From an uncultured Pedobacter sp. (GTDB lineage Bacteria > Bacteroidota > Bacteroidia > Sphingobacteriales > Sphingobacteriaceae): DNA of 16,512 nt. Below the pieces are notes generated by a model. That model did not search any database. It saw only the letters and a program-made list of their open reading frames with translations, and was not told where the DNA came from. Position numbers and translations under genes: made by a program. Shown here one piece after another: positions 14,336 to 16,512 of this stretch; positions within the stretch are counted from its first letter, which is position 1, and each line of letters starts with the position of its first letter. The DNA lies in assembly GCF_946479715.1 (NCBI RefSeq), contig NZ_CAMLHF010000122.1:1-16512 (forward strand), given 5' to 3'.

Positions 14336-16512
14336 GTGAGTATCGGGGGTAAAATCAGATTTCTTTTATTGATATTAGGTGCTTGCTGTATTGTTACAGC
14401 ATTATCGCTAAAGCATTCAATAACAAAAAAGGAGTTGTTGGCCCACGAAGCTGGAAAGCTTCAGAAGAATCTCTCCATAAATGAAAAACTTGTATATGAT
14501 TTTTTAAATGATGCTGCTCAGGTTGAAAAAGCTAAGCAGTATCATCTAAATGATCAATATGGATTAAATTTCATTAATAAATATCGCAATAAGGGGATCA
14601 ATATTCTTACCTACCAAGATAATAAACTTAAGTTTTGGAGCTATAATTCGCTGGTTCCCCCAGATCCGGAAGCCATTAAAGAGGGGTCGTCTTTTTCTCA
14701 ATTTGCAAATGGTTGGTTTGAAGTTATTAAGAAAACAACGGGTAATTATACCCTGATCTTTTTGATAGAAGTTAAAAATCAATTCAGTATCCAGAATCAA
14801 TATCTGGAGAATGACTTTTCACGTTACCTGTCTAATAACAATTCTCTTTCCCTGGCTACTTTTATCGATCCTGAAGTACAGGGCATCAGTAATCTGGATG
14901 GTAAAATCATATTCGAAGTTAAACTTAAGTCAACTTACTCCAGAAGTATTTATGGCACAATAGAGCTTTGGCTGTGGATAGTGGGTCTTTTTAGCTTCTG
15001 CTTGTTCTTTAATTCTTTTTGTGGGTGGTTAGCCAAACGGGGCAATTTAGTTCCGGCAACGGTTCTGATTTTGCTTTTCTTTGTAACGATAAGGGTTACG
15101 GATTTAGAATACGGATGGTTTAACAGGCAGTTTAATTTGCCTATATTTAGTCCAAAAATATATGCTGAAAGCTTTTTCCTTCCTTCTCTGGGGGATTTCT
15201 TGCTTAACGTAATAGCCATTACATGGGTGGTATTGTTTGTTTTTACCTATAACGATAAATATAAGCTCCCAGGTTGGCTAACACGAAGTAAATTGGGCGG
15301 ATTGGCCTTTCACTTTATACTATTGCTCATTTTTGGGGCACTTGCATTTTTATTTGATCAGGTATTCCTTGGGCTGATCATTAATTCAAAAATAAATTTC
15401 GACATCACCAATATTATAAACCTTGATGGGATAAGCTGGGTTAGTATTATTGTTTTGTGTCTTGTCTGGTTTAATATCTACCTTGTTGCAAACATTTTCA
15501 TGCAGCAAACGCTGCAATTAAATGTGACCAATAGGGAAAGAGCAATTCTTTTTCTTGCTGCCTTTTTTGCCTGTCTTATTTATAAGTTAGGCACCGGGTT
15601 CAGTATCTTTTTCATAGCATATGCGCTATTTATTTTTATTATTTCGTGGAACTTTTACATCAGGAATAACAAATTTTCAATAGCGGTTTTTGCGTTGTTA
15701 TTCTTCTGCCTTGCTTTTATATCATCGGTTAAATATTTAAGGTTTATCGACGAGAAGGAGCATGTAAATAGATTCGCTATGGCGCAGAAGCTGGTCTCCT
15801 CGGATGATTTTACAGTTGTTAGTGCCATAGAAAACCTGGAAAGAACCATTCTGGCTAATAAGGTTGTACTCAATTATTTTAAAGATCCGGATATTAATAG
15901 TCCGATAGAGCTCAAGAAAAGCATAGAGAAAGAATACATAGAGCGCTATCTGCCAAGGTTTGAATATAATTTATACGAGTATAATCATCTTGATTCATCG
16001 GCTACCGGAATACAGACAATACCACTTAGCTATTTTAAAAAACTGGTAAAGGCGGGTTCCGTAAAAGTTCCTGAATCAAATTATTTTTATCGTTTGAATG
16101 ATACTTTTGGATATCAAAACTATTTTGGAATTATCCCGATCTATGAAGAAAATCAAATATTGGGAACACTGGTTATTGAGTTAAAGTCCCAGCTTTACAA
16201 TTACAAAGGTCAGCTACCCGAAATTTTAATGGATCGATCCATTAAAAACGAAGATAATTACAGTAAATACTCTATTGCGCTTTATAAGGACGGCAGACTG
16301 GAAGGGCAGTCTGGTAATTATACCTATAAGCTTTCGAGCGATGGGTTTGCCACACGCAATAATACTGTGGGCTTTTTTAAAGATAGCCTCAATTATTCGC
16401 ACCTGATTTATTATCCTACACCTTCAAAGTTAATTGTAATCAGCAAAGAAGACGTATCGTTTATCATACAGCTTGCTACATTATCTTTCTTCTTTCTTGT
16501 GTTCATCCTGTT
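14336..16512 (+). CDS. Multi-pass membrane sensor protein, probable histidine kinase, N-terminal part (cut by window edge)
   Basis: Translation from the GTG at 14336 is open through 725 codons to the window edge. An in-frame TAA at 14324-14326 limits the start, and the family-like opening VSIGGKIRFLLLILG begins at the GTG. Order of parts: membrane segment 1 (about 8-24), an extracytoplasmic domain of about 180 residues, a block of about seven or eight membrane segments (about 206-468), a second extracytoplasmic domain of about 235 residues (about 470-705), and a membrane segment at the very end (FIIQLATLSFFFLVFIL). This plan matches long Bacteroidota sensor histidine kinases, in which HAMP, DHp and ATPase domains would follow. 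None of those kinase motifs is in view, so the kinase call is inference from the layout. It follows fabD with a 38-bp gap; a separate promoter is possible. Asn-rich loops and many aromatic residues are seen. Confidence 0.65.
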   Translation, partial: MSIGGKIRFLLLILGACCIVTALSLKHSITKKELLAHEAGKLQKNLSINEKLVYDFLNDAAQVEKAKQYHLNDQYGLNFINKYRNKGINILTYQDNKLKFWSYNSLVPPDPEAIKEGSSFSQFANGWFEVIKKTTGNYTLIFLIEVKNQFSIQNQYLENDFSRYLSNNNSLSLATFIDPEVQGISNLDGKIIFEVKLKSTYSRSIYGTIELWLWIVGLFSFCLFFNSFCGWLAKRGNLVPATVLILLFFVTIRVTDLEYGWFNRQFNLPIFSPKIYAESFFLPSLGDFLLNVIAITWVVLFVFTYNDKYKLPGWLTRSKLGGLAFHFILLLIFGALAFLFDQVFLGLIINSKINFDITNIINLDGISWVSIIVLCLVWFNIYLVANIFMQQTLQLNVTNRERAILFLAAFFACLIYKLGTGFSIFFIAYALFIFIISWNFYIRNNKFSIAVFALLFFCLAFISSVKYLRFIDEKEHVNRFAMAQKLVSSDDFTVVSAIENLERTILANKVVLNYFKDPDINSPIELKKSIEKEYIERYLPRFEYNLYEYNHLDSSATGIQTIPLSYFKKLVKAGSVKVPESNYFYRLNDTFGYQNYFGIIPIYEENQILGTLVIELKSQLYNYKGQLPEILMDRSIKNEDNYSKYSIALYKDGRLEGQSGNYTYKLSSDGFATRNNTVGFFKDSLNYSHLIYYPTPSKLIVISKEDVSFIIQLATLSFFFLVFIL

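Noticed and set aside
14564..15219. Two minus-strand frames (14564-14800 and 14950-15219)
   Set aside because: They oppose a continuous 725-codon membrane protein frame and have no recognisable content.
1..16512. A novel defence, mobile or CRISPR system
   Set aside because: No repeat array, integrase, transposase, toxin-antitoxin pair or restriction gene is seen. The SNF2 helicase alone could belong to a defence locus, but its flank here is ordinary housekeeping DNA and the other side is outside the window.

Overview
The window looks like a chromosomal segment of a member of the Bacteroidota, most likely a Sphingobacteriaceae relative (Pedobacter/Mucilaginibacter/Solitalea type). The evidence is the AT-rich coding sequence, the gliding-motility lipoprotein GldD, the futalosine menaquinone genes MqnB and MqnD, a GIN-domain secreted protein, a SNF2 helicase of the long Bacteroidota type, weak or absent Shine-Dalgarno sites, and a few promoter-like elements of the Bacteroidota pattern (TTTG / TAnnTTTG). 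The taxonomic call is inference from gene content; no rRNA, tRNA, IS element, integrase, phage gene or CRISPR array is visible.

Layout. Positions 1-1613 (minus) hold the N-terminal 537 codons of a SNF2-family helicase, cut by the window edge just after its Walker A motif. A small secreted GIN-domain (DUF2807-like) protein (1861-2463, plus) converges on an antiquitin-type aldehyde dehydrogenase (2533-4074, minus); a two-way hairpin terminator lies between them. The dehydrogenase follows a small exported NTF2-like protein (4086-4556, minus). A 268-280 bp divergent gap leads to a plus-strand block: a TPR protein with its own strong terminator, then a tight series comA-like, aroE, gldD, a metallo-beta-lactamase-fold hydrolase, a LolC/LolE-type permease and a small lipoprotein (6310-10740). 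This converges, with almost no gap, on mqnB-mqnD (12261-10749, minus). From a divergent promoter region carrying a near-perfect inverted repeat, the plus strand continues with a 6-pyruvoyltetrahydropterin synthase homologue, folE and fabD, and ends in a truncated multi-pass membrane protein (14336 to the window edge) that is probably the sensor half of a histidine kinase.

How the genes fit together. Most of the window is core metabolism and envelope biology. AroE feeds chorismate, the precursor of the futalosine menaquinone route represented by MqnB and MqnD. FolE and the PTPS homologue are consecutive enzymes from GTP to 6-pyruvoyl-tetrahydropterin; the PTPS active-site spacing (Cys-x5-His-Gly-His) is of the biopterin type rather than the queuosine (QueD) type. 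FabD supplies malonyl-ACP for fatty acid synthesis. GldD, the LolC/E-like permease, the small lipoproteins and the sensor protein concern the cell envelope. The most thought-provoking association is the ComA-like sulfonate-forming enzyme two genes from gldD, because sulfonolipids are known from gliding Bacteroidota.

I found no clear new defence or mobile system. The points worth a second look are the comA-gldD linkage, the biopterin-type PTPS/folE pair, the inverted repeat in the mqnB/PTPS divergent region, and a 14-bp palindrome before the sensor gene.
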